From Halicephalobus mephisto (lineage: Eukaryota > Nematoda > Chromadorea > Rhabditida > Panagrolaimidae), in NCBI GenBank assembly GCA_009193035.1, contig SWDT01000174.1, forward strand, positions 48,256-112,255: 64,000 nt of DNA. Reading direction: 5' to 3'. Below the pieces are notes generated by a model, which saw only the letters and a program-made list of their open reading frames with translations, made no database searches and was not told where the DNA came from. Shown one piece after another: positions 46,384-58,011 of this stretch. Each line of letters starts with the position of its first letter. Within the stretch, counting starts at the first letter, position 1. Made by a program: the position numbers and the translations under genes.

Positions 46384-46705
46384 GGGATGTCGGTGGAGTG
46401 ACATCTTGGGAGCTCCTAGATTAGGCGGAAAACTGTTGGTTCCTACTATTAGCAATTACTCTTGTTTATCTCAACATAAACATAGTACAAAGAGAGGAAA
46501 GGTCCTCGTTTGACTGAAGTCAAACTCGGACCGATCTGAAGCTGGAATTTCTCAAAGACTGACTCTCTAACACTTTAGTCTCACTTCACAGGCGTCGGCT
46601 GACTGGGCGGAGTTTTGGGCATCCTGTCTAGGCCGTTCCAGTTTAACTCCGATCTTTATGCCTACATGTCTAGGCCGTTCCAGTTTAACTCCGTTCTTTA
46701 TGCCT
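46384..46705 (+). repeat. Long repeat, copy C
   Basis: Similar to copy B over its length, and its outer end (GTCTAGGCCGTTCCAGTTTA to TATGCCTACA) is duplicated once more at 46667-46707. A and C are inverted and bracket about 3.8 kb. Confidence 0.85.
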
Positions 46706-46769
46706 ACAAACATCTACCATTAGATACAGTTCGCTTTAGCGAATTATCTTTGTTATTTATACTCAAGAA

Positions 46770-46990
46770 AAAATTGGGCTTTGTGGGTTTTTCTGCGCTA
46801 GACATTTTTACAGGTAAGATAGAGTATGAGATTTTTGTGGGTTTTTTCTGCGCTAAAGATTTTTACAGGAAAGATAGCCTATAAGATTTTTGTACACTAT
46901 TTTTATAGGTGAAATAGGCTATGGGGAGATGGTGGGTATGTGCTGCGCTAGAGATTTTTATAGGTAGAATAGGCTGTGGGATTTTGTGAG
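46770..46990 (+). repeat. ~65-bp tandem repeat
   Basis: TTTTGTGGGTTTTTTCTGCG followed by CTAGAGATTTTTATAGGTAA and GATAGGCTATG repeats about four times. It lies between repeat C and the next ORF. Confidence 0.8.
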
Positions 46991-47142
46991 TTTGCGGGTG
47001 AGCCAGACACGCCTATATACTACTACTAAAATATCCTCTATATCTATATTTTACAACGATACCATCAACTTTATCAACTGCATTCACATGAAAAAACAAT
47101 CAGAAAGCATTATCCATTGTAAAAATAGGATGAAGATTGGCT

Positions 47143-47712
47143 TCAACGGAATAAGTTGTTGAACTGGTCGACACGGTTCTGAAAGTTCTGACGGCACAGA
47201 AGGAGAAAAGTATCTTGACTGTAGCCGGCCAAAGAATTGTCCAAAGCAGCACCACCAAAATAAAGGAAGCAGTATTTGAAACAGCTTACAACTTCATTAT
47301 TTAATACTTTCTTGTCTGCTCTCTTTGGATTCATCTGCTTCATTGTTCTAATCAGATGAGGCATGAAAGCATGTTTGAAAGCCTCTTCAGTGATCAAATA
47401 CTCCGTAATTATCGAAGCAAAGACTTGAATACTTCTTGAAAACATTCTCTTCAGCCTTCCTCCAACTAAGACTTCCATTTCTTCAATATTTAAACATTTT
47501 GGTTTTTCCATCGTCATAGTTGTTCTACCATTGCTGATTGCCCGAAGCAAATTCTCTGGTGAAATCGACATCATTGGGATTATTTTCTCGTCCAAATTTA
47601 CAAGTAGACTGCTCTCGGCATTGTTTCGCGGTCTGCTTTGTCGAATAACGGGAGAATTCTGCTTCTGTTGTTCTTCAAATGCCTTGTAAATACGGCTTTC
47701 TTTGTTTTCCAT
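47143..47712 (-). CDS. Unknown ORF in the accessory island
   Basis: About 189 residues from the ATG at 47712. No domain is recognised. The C-terminal 110 residues look globular and helical (MFSRSIQVFASIITEYLITE, CFKYCFLYFGGAALDNSL, ending FQNRVDQFNNLFR). An upstream ATG at about 47836 opens a different frame (MQGYKSRKVTSDISSF) that would join this one if the A7 run at 47734-47740 had one more base. So there may be a frameshift, or translation may start at 47712. A TATA box lies upstream. It may be an accessory gene of the neighbouring CACTA-like element. Confidence 0.5.
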   Translation of the reverse strand: MENKESRIYKAFEEQQKQNSPVIRQSRPRNNAESSLLVNLDEKIIPMMSISPENLLRAISNGRTTMTMEKPKCLNIEEMEVLVGGRLKRMFSRSIQVFASIITEYLITEEAFKHAFMPHLIRTMKQMNPKRADKKVLNNEVVSCFKYCFLYFGGAALDNSLAGYSQDTFLLLCRQNFQNRVDQFNNLFR

Positions 47713-47817
47713 AGCCTTCACTACAGCTTCTACTTTTTTTCCAAAAATTCAGGTTCGTTGCATCTGCAGCTACAGCATCCAGATGAAAAAGAACTAATGT
47801 CTGAAGTAACCTTTCGG

Positions 47818-47825
47818 CTTTTATA
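47818..47825 (-). promoter_or_regulatory. TATA box upstream of the unknown ORF
   Basis: Minus strand TATAAAAG, with an initiator-like CTTCAGACATT about 25 nt downstream. It supports minus-strand transcription of 47143-47712. If transcription starts there, the ATG at 47836 is not in the mRNA. Confidence 0.5.
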
Positions 47826-48344
47826 CCCTTGCATTTAGAACGCGCGAGAGTGAGATAACGCGCACTGGGAAATCATAAAAAATAGGGACTAACTGGTTCC
47901 AACATTTTGATATATGTTTTACTGGAAAAAATGTTTCATATAGATATATTTAGACTTTATTTTATGAACTAAATGCAAAATCATCAATTTTAGATAGGTA
48001 TATATGCTCATACCATCGACATCCTACATCTACTACAACCTAAACCTAAATTCAGCCTAAACTCATCTTAAAAGTATTAGCATTGGTTAAAATATGAAAA
48101 ATGAATGATTCTTTTTTGGAGTAAAATTGAAGTTGTGAAATATTGAAGAATAAAAGAATATTTTTCCATTTTTTTTAACTTTTGATATATGAAATGTCAC
48201 ACTCATCTACTTTTCTTGCTCTAAAAAACCTCTTAGTTAAAATCTGAAACAGATTCTGTATGTGTATTTGGTAAATTGCAAGATAAGTTAGGAAGTATTT
48301 CAAAAAGCAAGAATTTACCCGCAACGAATTGGCATTTGTTTTGG

Positions 48345-48376
48345 TGAGAAAGTGAACGCGCACTTTCACTTTCTCA
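48345..48376. repeat. Perfect 12-bp inverted repeat
   Basis: TGAGAAAGTGAA, 8-nt spacer CGCGCACT, then TTCACTTTCTCA. GTGCGCGCA follows a few bases later. It could be a hairpin or a transposase-binding subterminal site. Confidence 0.6.
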
Positions 48377-48799
48377 AAAGTGCGCGCATTCCGCACCTTC
48401 ATTTAACACAGATTTTGTGGAATTGAGCTTCATTTCCACAAAATCTAAGAACTATCTCTACTCGGAGTCTCAATACACCGTCGATCAATTTCAACAAACA
48501 TTACTATTTATTGCAAGAAAACATTCCGTTTCTGATGCTTTAATTGGCAGCATTTTAAGAATGTTCAAAGAATTTCTTCCTCATCGGAAATAAATGTCCA
48601 GCTGATGTTAGAAACTTTAAGAAAGCCACAGATGTCCCAATTCCTCAACCGATACAAGTTCAAGTTTGCAAAGGATGTGAATTGAGGATTTCTAATTGCC
48701 TCAGAAGATAGAAGCCTCGGCACACTCCGATATTTGCTGTATCTTCTAAAACTCATCCGGTCGATGTCTGTAGTTGCAGAAATCCAATTATTAAACAAA

Positions 48800-49989
48800 G
48801 TCAAGTGATCAGCTTTGATTTCCTGCCACAAATCCAAGATTTGCTTAACAGAAATCAAGGCACAATTCGAAGTTATTGCCAGGAGCTACAATCTCTTCCT
48901 CCAAATGTTTACAGAGATGCACTTAATGAATCAGCATGTAGATTCGCTGAAAATGTCTCTTATTTTGCACTCTACACTAATGAAGCAAAGATATCCAACT
49001 CCGCTTCTTAACAACTCTGGATTCTTGGAGCTACGTTGCTGATTTTACCTATGTCTGTAAGATTTGCCGAAAACAATTTTCTATATTTATTCGAATATTA
49101 TGGAGACGGAAAGTCTGTATGGAAGCATTTGACAAAGCATTTTAACAGTCAGCTTTCTAATGAAATGATTCTCAATGGAAAACATTATTCATTTAAAATT
49201 ATTCAAATACAGGGTGATATTCCTGCTAAATCATCGCTACTGCAAGTAAAGTTAAATGGAAATCATCCATGTGTTCGTTGCCATTTTGAAGGAACACATA
49301 TCAATAGGTTGGTTATAAATCTTTTGGTGTTGAGTTTTAAATTTTTCAGTTATATTCAGTACAGAGATTATCAATACAGACCATGGACTGAAGCTGCAAA
49401 AAAGCAAACGAAATTGGAAACTCTATTGGTCCTGTCAAAGGAAACTGTGCAAGATGATTTAAAGTCGTTATTTGAATTTAATTCTATTAAAGAACATTTC
49501 AGCAACATAATTTCAACATTTTCAAAAAGCTTGCTATTGGTATTAAGAAGAGGAAGACTCCGTTCTTTGGAAGATATGAAACTGTACAAAGCTACTGAAT
49601 GGAAGTTACTAATCACTTAAGTTGCAGTTATTGCTTTATTCGAAGTACACAGTGACAGTAAAATATTAGGAAAAAGCATAACTCATCGGAAACAACCTAC
49701 AATATATTTCTGGAGTTATTGGTCTGTTTCGATGAAGTTACTGAAAACCAAATCTTGCATTCAGATTCCTTGTTGAAGAAATGGCTTTGTGGTTGTGATC
49801 ATATTATTTGACAGAGACCTTTATAGTCCAAAGATCCACGATATCATGCATTTCCCTAACCAATTGCGTCTTCATGATCCTCTTCAAGCCTCTTCCTGTT
49901 TTGCTGGAGAAAATCTGATGGGAAGAATAAAGAATTTTGTCATCACTAAGGATCCAAAAATTGTTCTGCAGCAAATTTGTCAAAGATAG
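48800..49989 (+). pseudogene. Broken CACTA/EnSpm-like (TNP2-type) transposase
   Basis: Pieces in shifting frames keep the order seen in TNP2/DUF4218 transposases: LPMSVRFAENNFLYLFEYYG (about 49060), IQGDIPAKSSLLQVKLNGNH then CVRCHFEG (about 49210-49300), RRGRLRSLEDMKLYKATEWK (about 49546-49605) and, after frame changes, SPKIHDIMHFPNQLRL (about 49825). Stops and frame breaks near 49010, 49618 and 49780 mean no intact protein. No matching ends were identified. Confidence 0.5.
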
Positions 49990-50193
49990 TAATAATGTGT
50001 TGTTACGGAAAATTTTCTCAAGAATAAAGAAAATAGTCAGCTTGGATCGTTGCTGAAGTTAATTGCTAACCAGACGTACGGCTATGCAGAATCCGTTTTG
50101 ATTCCCTCAGACACGCTAATTTTCCAATTGACAACTTTTTATTCCAAATATAGATTGATAGTAAAATTATTCAGTTATATATCTCTTGTCATT

Positions 50194-50376
50194 TTAGTTT
50201 AAGTATTTGGTGACAAAATCCCTGGTGTCTGAATCTTGAGATAGATATTGAAGTAGTTCTAGGATCGTTTCGATTTCTTCCTTCTTTTTATTTTTCGACT
50301 GATGGCAGTAGGAGACAATTAAAATTTCAATATTTGTAAATTTAGTTTTCATTTTTATTTCGAATATAAATTTCAA
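50194..50376 (-). pseudogene. Diverged C-terminal fragment of the 24.4-25.3 kb gene family
   Basis: Minus frame reads SYCHQSKNKKKEEIETILEL then LQYLSQDSDTRDFVTKYLN to a stop. It aligns with LLGLQSKNWKKTEVETILRS...KFIRQYLNIDN of the 299-aa protein. Only the C-terminus is present. Together with 42195-42545 it brackets the accessory island, both in minus orientation. Confidence 0.6.
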
Positions 50377-50636
50377 AAATAATTACATCATTAAAATCAT
50401 TTTTCCGAAATTGTGTCACACGAAATTTTGGAATTTTTCAAAAATAAAAAAATTAATTACGGTAATGATTTATTATTTTCCATTTTTCAACATTAAGTGA
50501 GAATTTAGATTTCTCGAAAAGATTACACTCTTTTTTTCAATAATAGTCATAAGTATAGAATTTTATTTCCTGATTCTTGAGCTAAGAAAGGCAAAAATGA
50601 GATCAATGTTCCCGACACTTCAAAGTACACTTATGA

Positions 50637-53600
50637 TTATTCAACTGTTGATGAGAAACTTGATAAAAATCCAATAATTATCGACAATCTGGTTGTGATT
50701 GCCGCAGCAGATGGATCAGAAGTGGATGACTTGAAAAACATGGATTCTGGAGGGTAATTCTTGTTTCCGTGTAGAGTCAATAAGACCTCCGGGAGAGCTA
50801 CTTCGGAAGGTTCGTTGGATTCAGATAACCGACTAGCTATTTGCAAAAGTGAAGATAAATCCAGGGACTTCGGATCGGGGATTTTGTTTCCTCCAATATG
50901 AGGGAAAATTTGGGTCAAAATACACAACGGCGAAACCACAAATGCCAACTGAAAGAAAAACTTTAAATACTTTTCTAATTTTTTAAATTACTTCAAACAA
51001 CTTGGAAAAAATCAAAAGTTCTTAAAAAAATATTGCACACTTTCGAAAGAATTTAAAAATAAAATCGAATTTGTTGTTAAAAAACTTACTTTTGTCTCCA
51101 GTTCAGTTTTGTTCTGGATGTCTCCTATCGTTAACAATTTTCCAGCCAGATTCTCGAGGTAAGTCATGAGCATTTGTTTCAAAACCACCTTGTGGTCTTC
51201 TGTTACCCTATCCATGCAGATTAGACCCCATAGGATACCGATTTGATAGATCAAGTCGCTGCTAGTGAAGACAGTCATTTCAGCGTCGTTTATGAAAATT
51301 TCACTGAGTGAATTTGTTACTTTCTCGAGTATCAGTGAAAAATCCGAATTATCTCTTGTGAAAGCTTTGTTGGCCAACTGGAGAAAGTGCTGACTAAATT
51401 CCAATCTTTCCTAAAAAAGTAATTTTTATAGAAGTATATTTTGAATATATTTCTTCATTTCAACTTTTATAGTATTCACAAATATTTTGATATATAATAA
51501 TTATCCTTCATAAGTGGATAACGACTGACATATCCTACTTAGCCATGATATGAAAGGTTCTAAGTCTATCTTGATAGGATAAAGTTCCAAAAAGTTAATT
51601 ACGAAATACTCATCGCGCGAAATCAAGTGTATCTTAGATTACTGTAGTTCCTATCAAACTTTAAAAACTTGTCTTAAGACAAACTCATACGTGATTTTTA
51701 ATGTTATAAGTATCATATTCAAAACAAAACCTTACCGTATTCGGATCACCATCATGACTGTGTTCTGGTGAACTCAATAATAGTCCTAATTTCCCTTCAG
51801 ATCCGACGAATGGTTTTACTGTAGTTAATGCATGAGTGAATAGAAACACAGCATTCAGTAATTCGGAAGAATTCTAAATTTAGAAATTTATTTATTTTTA
51901 TTTTTTTAACAAACACCTGTTTTTCGTCGATGGCAGACGTTCGTCGGCCAATTGCGCGCCTTCGAGCCAGACTTCTCCTACGGGAGCTCTGGAAAAATTC
52001 AAAAATAATTATCCAAAAAAGGATTACTGTAAAAAAGGAAAAAGCAAACGTTAATTTTCAATTTTCCAAGCAGCGTTATTAAAGGTTAAAAATTATTTTA
52101 AAAAGCGGGATTTTCGAGATTAATAAGCACAAAGTTACGGTACTTTCATTAGTGTCGAGGTATAAGAAGAAATCAATATCGAAGTCGAAATTAAATTAAA
52201 TCTTTAGAAGACAGGGAAATTGATCTGTTCAGACACTGCAAGCAACCTGCAGATTTCATTTCAGTTTCAATATCAACCAATCTGTCCAAACGTTGCAAGC
52301 AACCTGCAGATTTTGCTTCAATTTGGACTTCGACGTTGACCTCTTATATACCTCGGCATAGGACTAATGTCACACAAGATTGTTAAAAAGTAAATCCTTA
52401 CTTTGTAAGAAGCGACAGCTCCCATCTGATTCAGTGAAGTTCCGTTTTGAGGATCGAAAACAAACGACAAAAAGTAAAACTTCAAACTCGGATCGTAATC
52501 AGTGGATCCTAGAATCATCGACTGATATCTAGACAGATCTCCCTGCCATCGGTACACCGATCCGGCGAAGTTTAAGATGATTTCCGAAGATTTAAGTGGA
52601 TTTGGAGCATCTTTGGGTAACACAAAAGCTTGGTGGAAATCCTTGAAATCCGCCACTTGGACAGATTTCACAAATTCTCCAAGGATTTCATCCACCCCTG
52701 TGAATTGGCATACTGTGGATACACACGACCGAATCAGGGTGATCAACTGGATGACGATGTTTTTCCCGAAAGTTGTTACTTGCATTTTCACTCTGGAGAC
52801 GAGCTTCTGCCAGATGCCTTCGAAAGCATCCACAAGTTGGAACTTTTTCGAAAATTCCAAGCTGTAGACGAGTAAAGATGACACCACAAAAAGCGACTTC
52901 ATGGTCATGTCGGTCACGATACTCAGAATATAATTGTTTTTCCGGACAGCTATCATCTGAACAGCGTTTTCGGCGAATTGCCGGACTTTCATCGCATCCA
53001 AGGCGCAATTTCGGAAAACTTCGTTGTTTTCCGGTGGGGATTCCTTTTTGCCCTCGTGGATGTTCTTGATCAGCTGGTTGAAGTCTTCTGAAATCTCCTT
53101 CAGATACTCTACCATTTCGTCTTCTGTCATTTCTGGAAGATCAGTTTGGCCGAAAGCCGATTGAAGTCTTTCGTTCAGAATCCTCAACGAAACCAGAGTT
53201 CTCTGAACTGGGTTCTTGATCGAAAACGGCTCATCCAAATCCCCTACACTCAATATTTGATGGTTTTCGAAGATTTTTTCTGTGTTTTTTTCCACTTTTT
53301 CGACCTCTTGGTTCTCCTTCAAGTCACTCAAATCCTCAATTTTCTTCGTTATTTCCCCGATTTCAGTTATTTCCGGTTTCAGGTCCTCCGACTTGGCTGC
53401 AAATGCAAAATCATTAAGCTCTCGATTATGTTAAGAGCAAATTCATCAATGTTTGCTTTCACTTACGTTCAGCAACAGGAGTTGACGATTGTTCTTCATG
53501 TGCAACGTGATCCACGGAAACAGAGCTCTTCCGCGGGGTTCCCATCGGTGTTCGTTCGGATGATAAATCATCTTCTAAAAACATACAGTAAAATAAACAA

Positions 53601-54984
53601 AAACTTTACACAATGGTCTCGAGAGGAATTTCCAAAAGTTGCTAAAACTCAAGCAATCTATGTGAGGAGTTTGCACCACGTGGTGATTATGAAATCAACT
53701 TTTCAAGATAATACTTTTTTAGATTTAGCTAGAAACATCTAGTTCGCAGTTACATAGGGTGCCTAACCCTCCATCTACCCTTTGGAGTTGATTTCGATAC
53801 ATGAAATTTCTATAAATATCCTAAAATCATGTCTAAACCCAAAGTGCGCGGTCGAAAACAAGTTACTTCTTTTATAAATAAAAATACAATAAATTTACCT
53901 TGGTTCCCAGTGGAATCTGTTTCTGACAGTTTCTCCAAACTACTTAAGGGGACATCTTCCTGCAATGCCGCTACCCAGTCAAAATTCTGGATGTCTGATC
54001 CAAGCAGAGATTGGAACGAGGGCTGTCGTGAATTCAATTCGGAAGCGAACCCGTTGTTGTAGTTAGCAGTGTCGGTCGAGAACGTCGTGGAAGTGATGCT
54101 TTGGGCGTCTTCATTCTGGGCCAATTCAGATCGAGTATCTGCTGGAGGTTTCTGTTTCGAAGGACGATACGTTTGTCTTCTGTTTGATCTCACGGATCTC
54201 GAATCGTAATCGTTCCTCGGCCGATACCCCCCACCCCCTCGGGGTCTGTGATGTCCTCCTTGATAACCATTAGGTTGCTGATAAGAAACATCACTGTAAT
54301 GTCTGTCTCTCCCGACCGGAGGAAGGGATCGATATTGTTGACCATGCTAAAAACAAAAAAATTATCAATTTATTTACAAAATGGTTTCGAGACGAATTTC
54401 CAGAGCGTGTCGGAAGCTAAAAGAGCTAACATGACATTTTTAGTTCCGCGCGATGGTTGTTCCGTAATCTTACGTAATTCCCAAATCATTCATATATTGC
54501 GGAAATTACTTGTGAACTTTTTACGAAATGGTCCTGGAGCGGAATTTTACAACTTTTTAGGAACCAAAGTTACCTAATTTAATTCCGCGCGGTAGTTATT
54601 TCGTAAGCAATGTTTTGGAAGTGTTTTTAAACGGATCTAGAGACCTCTAAACGGAGGTCACGAGGATGTAAAATCCTCCATCTTCAGAGGTCAAGGGTTA
54701 TGAAGGGACTGGTATTCGAAAAATCAACAAAGATTAACATTTACCTTCTGATTCTGGAATCCTGCGGCCGGAGAACCTTGAAAACGTTCATTTTTTTCCT
54801 GTCTTCTCATTTGTTGAAGTTTCCTTTCCGACGGTGGAGGTTGATTTTCTACTTTTGGTTTTGTTTGTGTCAGATCAATCCCACGTTTGAACATCCCGGG
54901 TCTGTAGATTGCCTGATCCGGTTTCTTTTTCGCGTTAGGAGCACCCATGGATCCTCCTGAATCATTTTGAGGACCATCTGACAT
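50637..54984 (-). CDS. Large RG-rich protein with C-terminal helical domain (unnamed)
   Basis: Exons (minus) 54984-54745, 54346-53899, 53574-53467, 53396-52402, 51988-51917, 51873-51736, 51410-51090 and 50948-50637 join in phase to give 877 residues. The N-terminus carries DQAIYRPGMFKRG (23-35) and an Arg/Gly/Tyr-rich patch (HHRPRGGGGYRPRNDYDSRS, about 113-132), both common in RNA-binding proteins. An acidic linker follows. Residues 300-877 are a long run of helices (RTLVSLRILNERLQSAFGQ..., ending RLSIIIGFLSSFSSTVE) that could be an MIF4G/armadillo-type fold. That fold is a guess; no family is named. TTTTTAG ends 4 nt before the ATG. The 72-nt fifth exon is open in two frames. Confidence 0.75.
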
Positions 54985-56764
54985 TATTCTAAAAACACCA
55001 ATCAATTACGGAAAACAAAGGACTTTGAAACAAAGAATGACAAAATGATAGAGAAGGAGTACATAAGAACCTCGGTCGAGTTGTTGCAAAGCACATACGA
55101 CGAGCGTCTTGAGTAAATCGAAAAACGCGGTTAGAGGCTTTTTGCCTAATAACACGGAAGAACAAAATGAGATAAACGAACACACCTAGGAAACAAATTG
55201 AGAATTGATATATGAAAGTTTAACTTTGAACGTTACTTTCCAAAGTACATTTCGATTTTAAAAAAGTTAAAAAACAAAGATAAATTAAAAGTCGATATAA
55301 AACTTTAATTTCAAACATTATTTTAAAAATAAATTTCAATTTTGAATTCTTTAATAAAAAATACAATTTAAAAATAAATTAAAATTCAATATATAAAAAT
55401 TGAACTTTAAGCAGTAGTTTTTAACAACTTTCAATTTTTAAAAGAGATTTGAAAAAATAAAAGTAAATAAACATTTGAAAAAATAAAAAGTAATATATGA
55501 AAGTTAAATTTAAAAACAATTTTTTACAAAATTCCACTTTCGAAAACAGCAAAAACAAATGTAAACATTAAAAAGTAAAAAATTGATATATGAAAGTCAA
55601 AATTCAGATTTTATTTTTTGTAAAATTTTGGTTTTTAAAGATTAAAAAAACTTTATAATCATTAAATAATAAAAATTGATATATGGAACTTTAATTTAAA
55701 ATTTTATTTTTTATGAAATGTGAAAAATATAAATTTAAAAATTAAAAAGGAAATTGATATATGAAACTTTAACTTTAGATCTTATTTTTTAAGAAACTTA
55801 AAAATTGATATATGAAAGTTTAACTTCAGATCTTCTTTTTTGTGAAGTTTGGTTTTAAAGGAATTAAAAAAAATCTATGGCTATCCTGAAAATAAAAATC
55901 GTCATCGATCCGAGAAAAATCTCCCATATGTTCGGGGAACAAATCAAGCTGAAGACATGTCGGCAACCTCGTTGCGAGGGTTAGAAAGGTCTCGTTTGCC
56001 AATTGTTCACCTACTCTTACTCGACACTTGATCATCCTTCTATTCTAATGCGCAACACTTCAAAAAACACATGACTGGAGAAAAAGTCAAAAATTCATGG
56101 CCGCGAGCCAAAACAATGTGCATGTTTGTTTAAAAAAACCGATATTGACTAAATGTAGTCAGGAAATCAACTAAATATATTACGGGAATAAAAAAATATA
56201 TTTTTGTGAAATTTTCTCGACACGAATTTATAGAATTACAAAAAACGGGAAATATCACGAAATGGTCCCAACACGAAATGCAAAAAATTCAGTTTCATAT
56301 ATCAATTGTAAGTTTCATGGAAATTGAAAACCAATCTAATTATAAAAAGTAAGATTAAAAATTTATAACATTTTTATATAAACATTTCCACGAAATGGTC
56401 CCAACACGAAATTCAAGAAATTCAGTTCCATATATCAACTTCAAGTTTGATAAAAATTGAAAACCAATATAACTGTAAATTTTCCTCGACACCAATTCCG
56501 AAAATAATTATAAAAATAATATGACGAAATTTGTCAGAGCTTTGGTTTCATATATGGAATTCGAATTTTTAAATTTGAAAATTTCCTCGGAATTTCCGTA
56601 AAATTCTGGAAGGTTTTATGGTATTCTTAAAGTTTTAGGATTTTTTTATAAAATTTCAGGAGATTCAGGTCGTAAAACAAGGATCGTTGGTGATTTTATA
56701 AAAACTACATGCGAGCGTCCATGCACGCGCCCTGAATTTATGCGCGGCCGGAACGCTGCTAAAG

Positions 56765-56955
56765 AAAGCATCTGCGACTTTTTCGTCCACACCTCTCTTT
56801 CTGTCTCTCGCTCTCTCCTTTCCGTCCGCACCTCTCTCTCTCTTTCTGTCTCTCGCTCTCTCTTTTCTGTCTCTTGCTCTCCCTCTTTCTGTCTCTCGGT
56901 CTCTATTTCTTCCGTTCTTTTTTTTTCTTTATTTCCCTCTCTTCCGCTCTCTCGC
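56765..56955 (+). repeat. CT-rich polypyrimidine tract
   Basis: Imperfect TCTCTCTTTCTGTCTCTCGC repeats over about 190 bp. ORFs on both strands here are low-complexity artefacts. Confidence 0.85.
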
Positions 56956-57459
56956 ATAAACTGTCAGCTGGTTGTTAACAGAAATTTCTTATGAAGTCAA
57001 ATTTGAAAAGTTTATTGTTTCAAAGTTGATTTTTCTCTTTATTCAACAACGACAACTTGATGTACAATATTCTCAATTCAATTTGAAAGATAAACCGGTA
57101 AAGGCAAGGTTCAAACAAAGGCTGTAAGAAGTCTGGTCCCTTAGGCTTCATTGTTTCGAAATTTGTCTTTTTGAAATTACTTTTTAACTTTCGAAATAGC
57201 CTAAAATGGAAATTGAGCAATTAAAAATTGGTCTAAAAATTAAAAAAGTTTTATATTTGCCCCCTCAGGGTACTTGCGCCCTGGACCGGGCTGATTTTGA
57301 ATTTTTCTAAGACCGGTCTTGTCGATTTTTGACTGCCATTTTAGACAAAAAAAAACTGATCTAAAAAGGCAAAAAAATAACTGATCTAAAAAGACAAAAA
57401 TAAAACATGAAAATAGAGACGAAACGGTCCAAGAAGATAACCATCATAAACCATTTTTT

Positions 57460-57960
57460 ACTTTTTTAGATCAGGTTTCTTGGTCACTTGATTGGTATCT
57501 TAGGTAATTTAAAAACCAAAAAAATTTAAAGATGAAAAATAAAATTATTACGGAATTGAGGACTGGAAATTGTAAAGGAATTATTTTACAGTATGTTTGT
57601 TATTTTTTAGATCAGGTTTCTTAGTCCCTTGATTGGCATTTTAGGCTATTTAAAAATCAAAAAAAAATTTTAAAAAATGAAAAATAAAATTTTTACAGAA
57701 TCAAGGAATAAAGGTTCGCAAGGAAGGAATTATTTTACAGTATGTTTGTTATTTTTTAGATCAGGTTTCTTAGTCACTTAATTGGTATCTTAGGCTATTT
57801 AAAAACCAAAAAAATTTAAAGATGAAAAATAAAATTATTCCGGAATTGAGGACTGGAAATTGTAAAGGAATTATTTTACAGTATGTTTGTTATTTTTTAG
57901 ATTAGGTTTCTTAGTCACTTGATTGGCATTTTAGGCTATTTAAAAACCAAAAAATCCATC
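57460..57960 (+). repeat. Four tandem units of 140-150 bp
   Basis: Units start at about 57463, 57602, 57752 and 57892 with TTTTTTAGATCAGGTTTCTT and share TTGATTGGCATTTTAGGCTA. They lie just downstream of the SWAP-70-like stop. Confidence 0.85.
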
Positions 57961-58011
57961 TAAAAAGATGAAATTATTACGAAATCGGGGACCAAAAGTC
58001 ATACAGCCTGA

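Larger units (their letters stand above)
54985..58011. other. Repeat-rich spacer
   Basis: 55200-55815 carries TTGATATATGAAA(G/C)TTT about six times at 50-100 bp spacing. 55050-55190 and 55880-56040 are less AT-rich and may be upstream promoter or UTR sequence of the minus-strand gene. 56765-56955 is a polypyrimidine tract. 57460-57960 is a tandem repeat. No gene is supported. Confidence 0.5.

Noticed and set aside
52573..53742. Several plus ORFs up to 198 aa
   Set aside because: Shadows of exons 3 and 4 of the 877-aa gene.
56646..56994. Glu/Arg-rich and Ser/Leu-rich ORFs on opposite strands
   Set aside because: Both are translations of the CT-rich tract.
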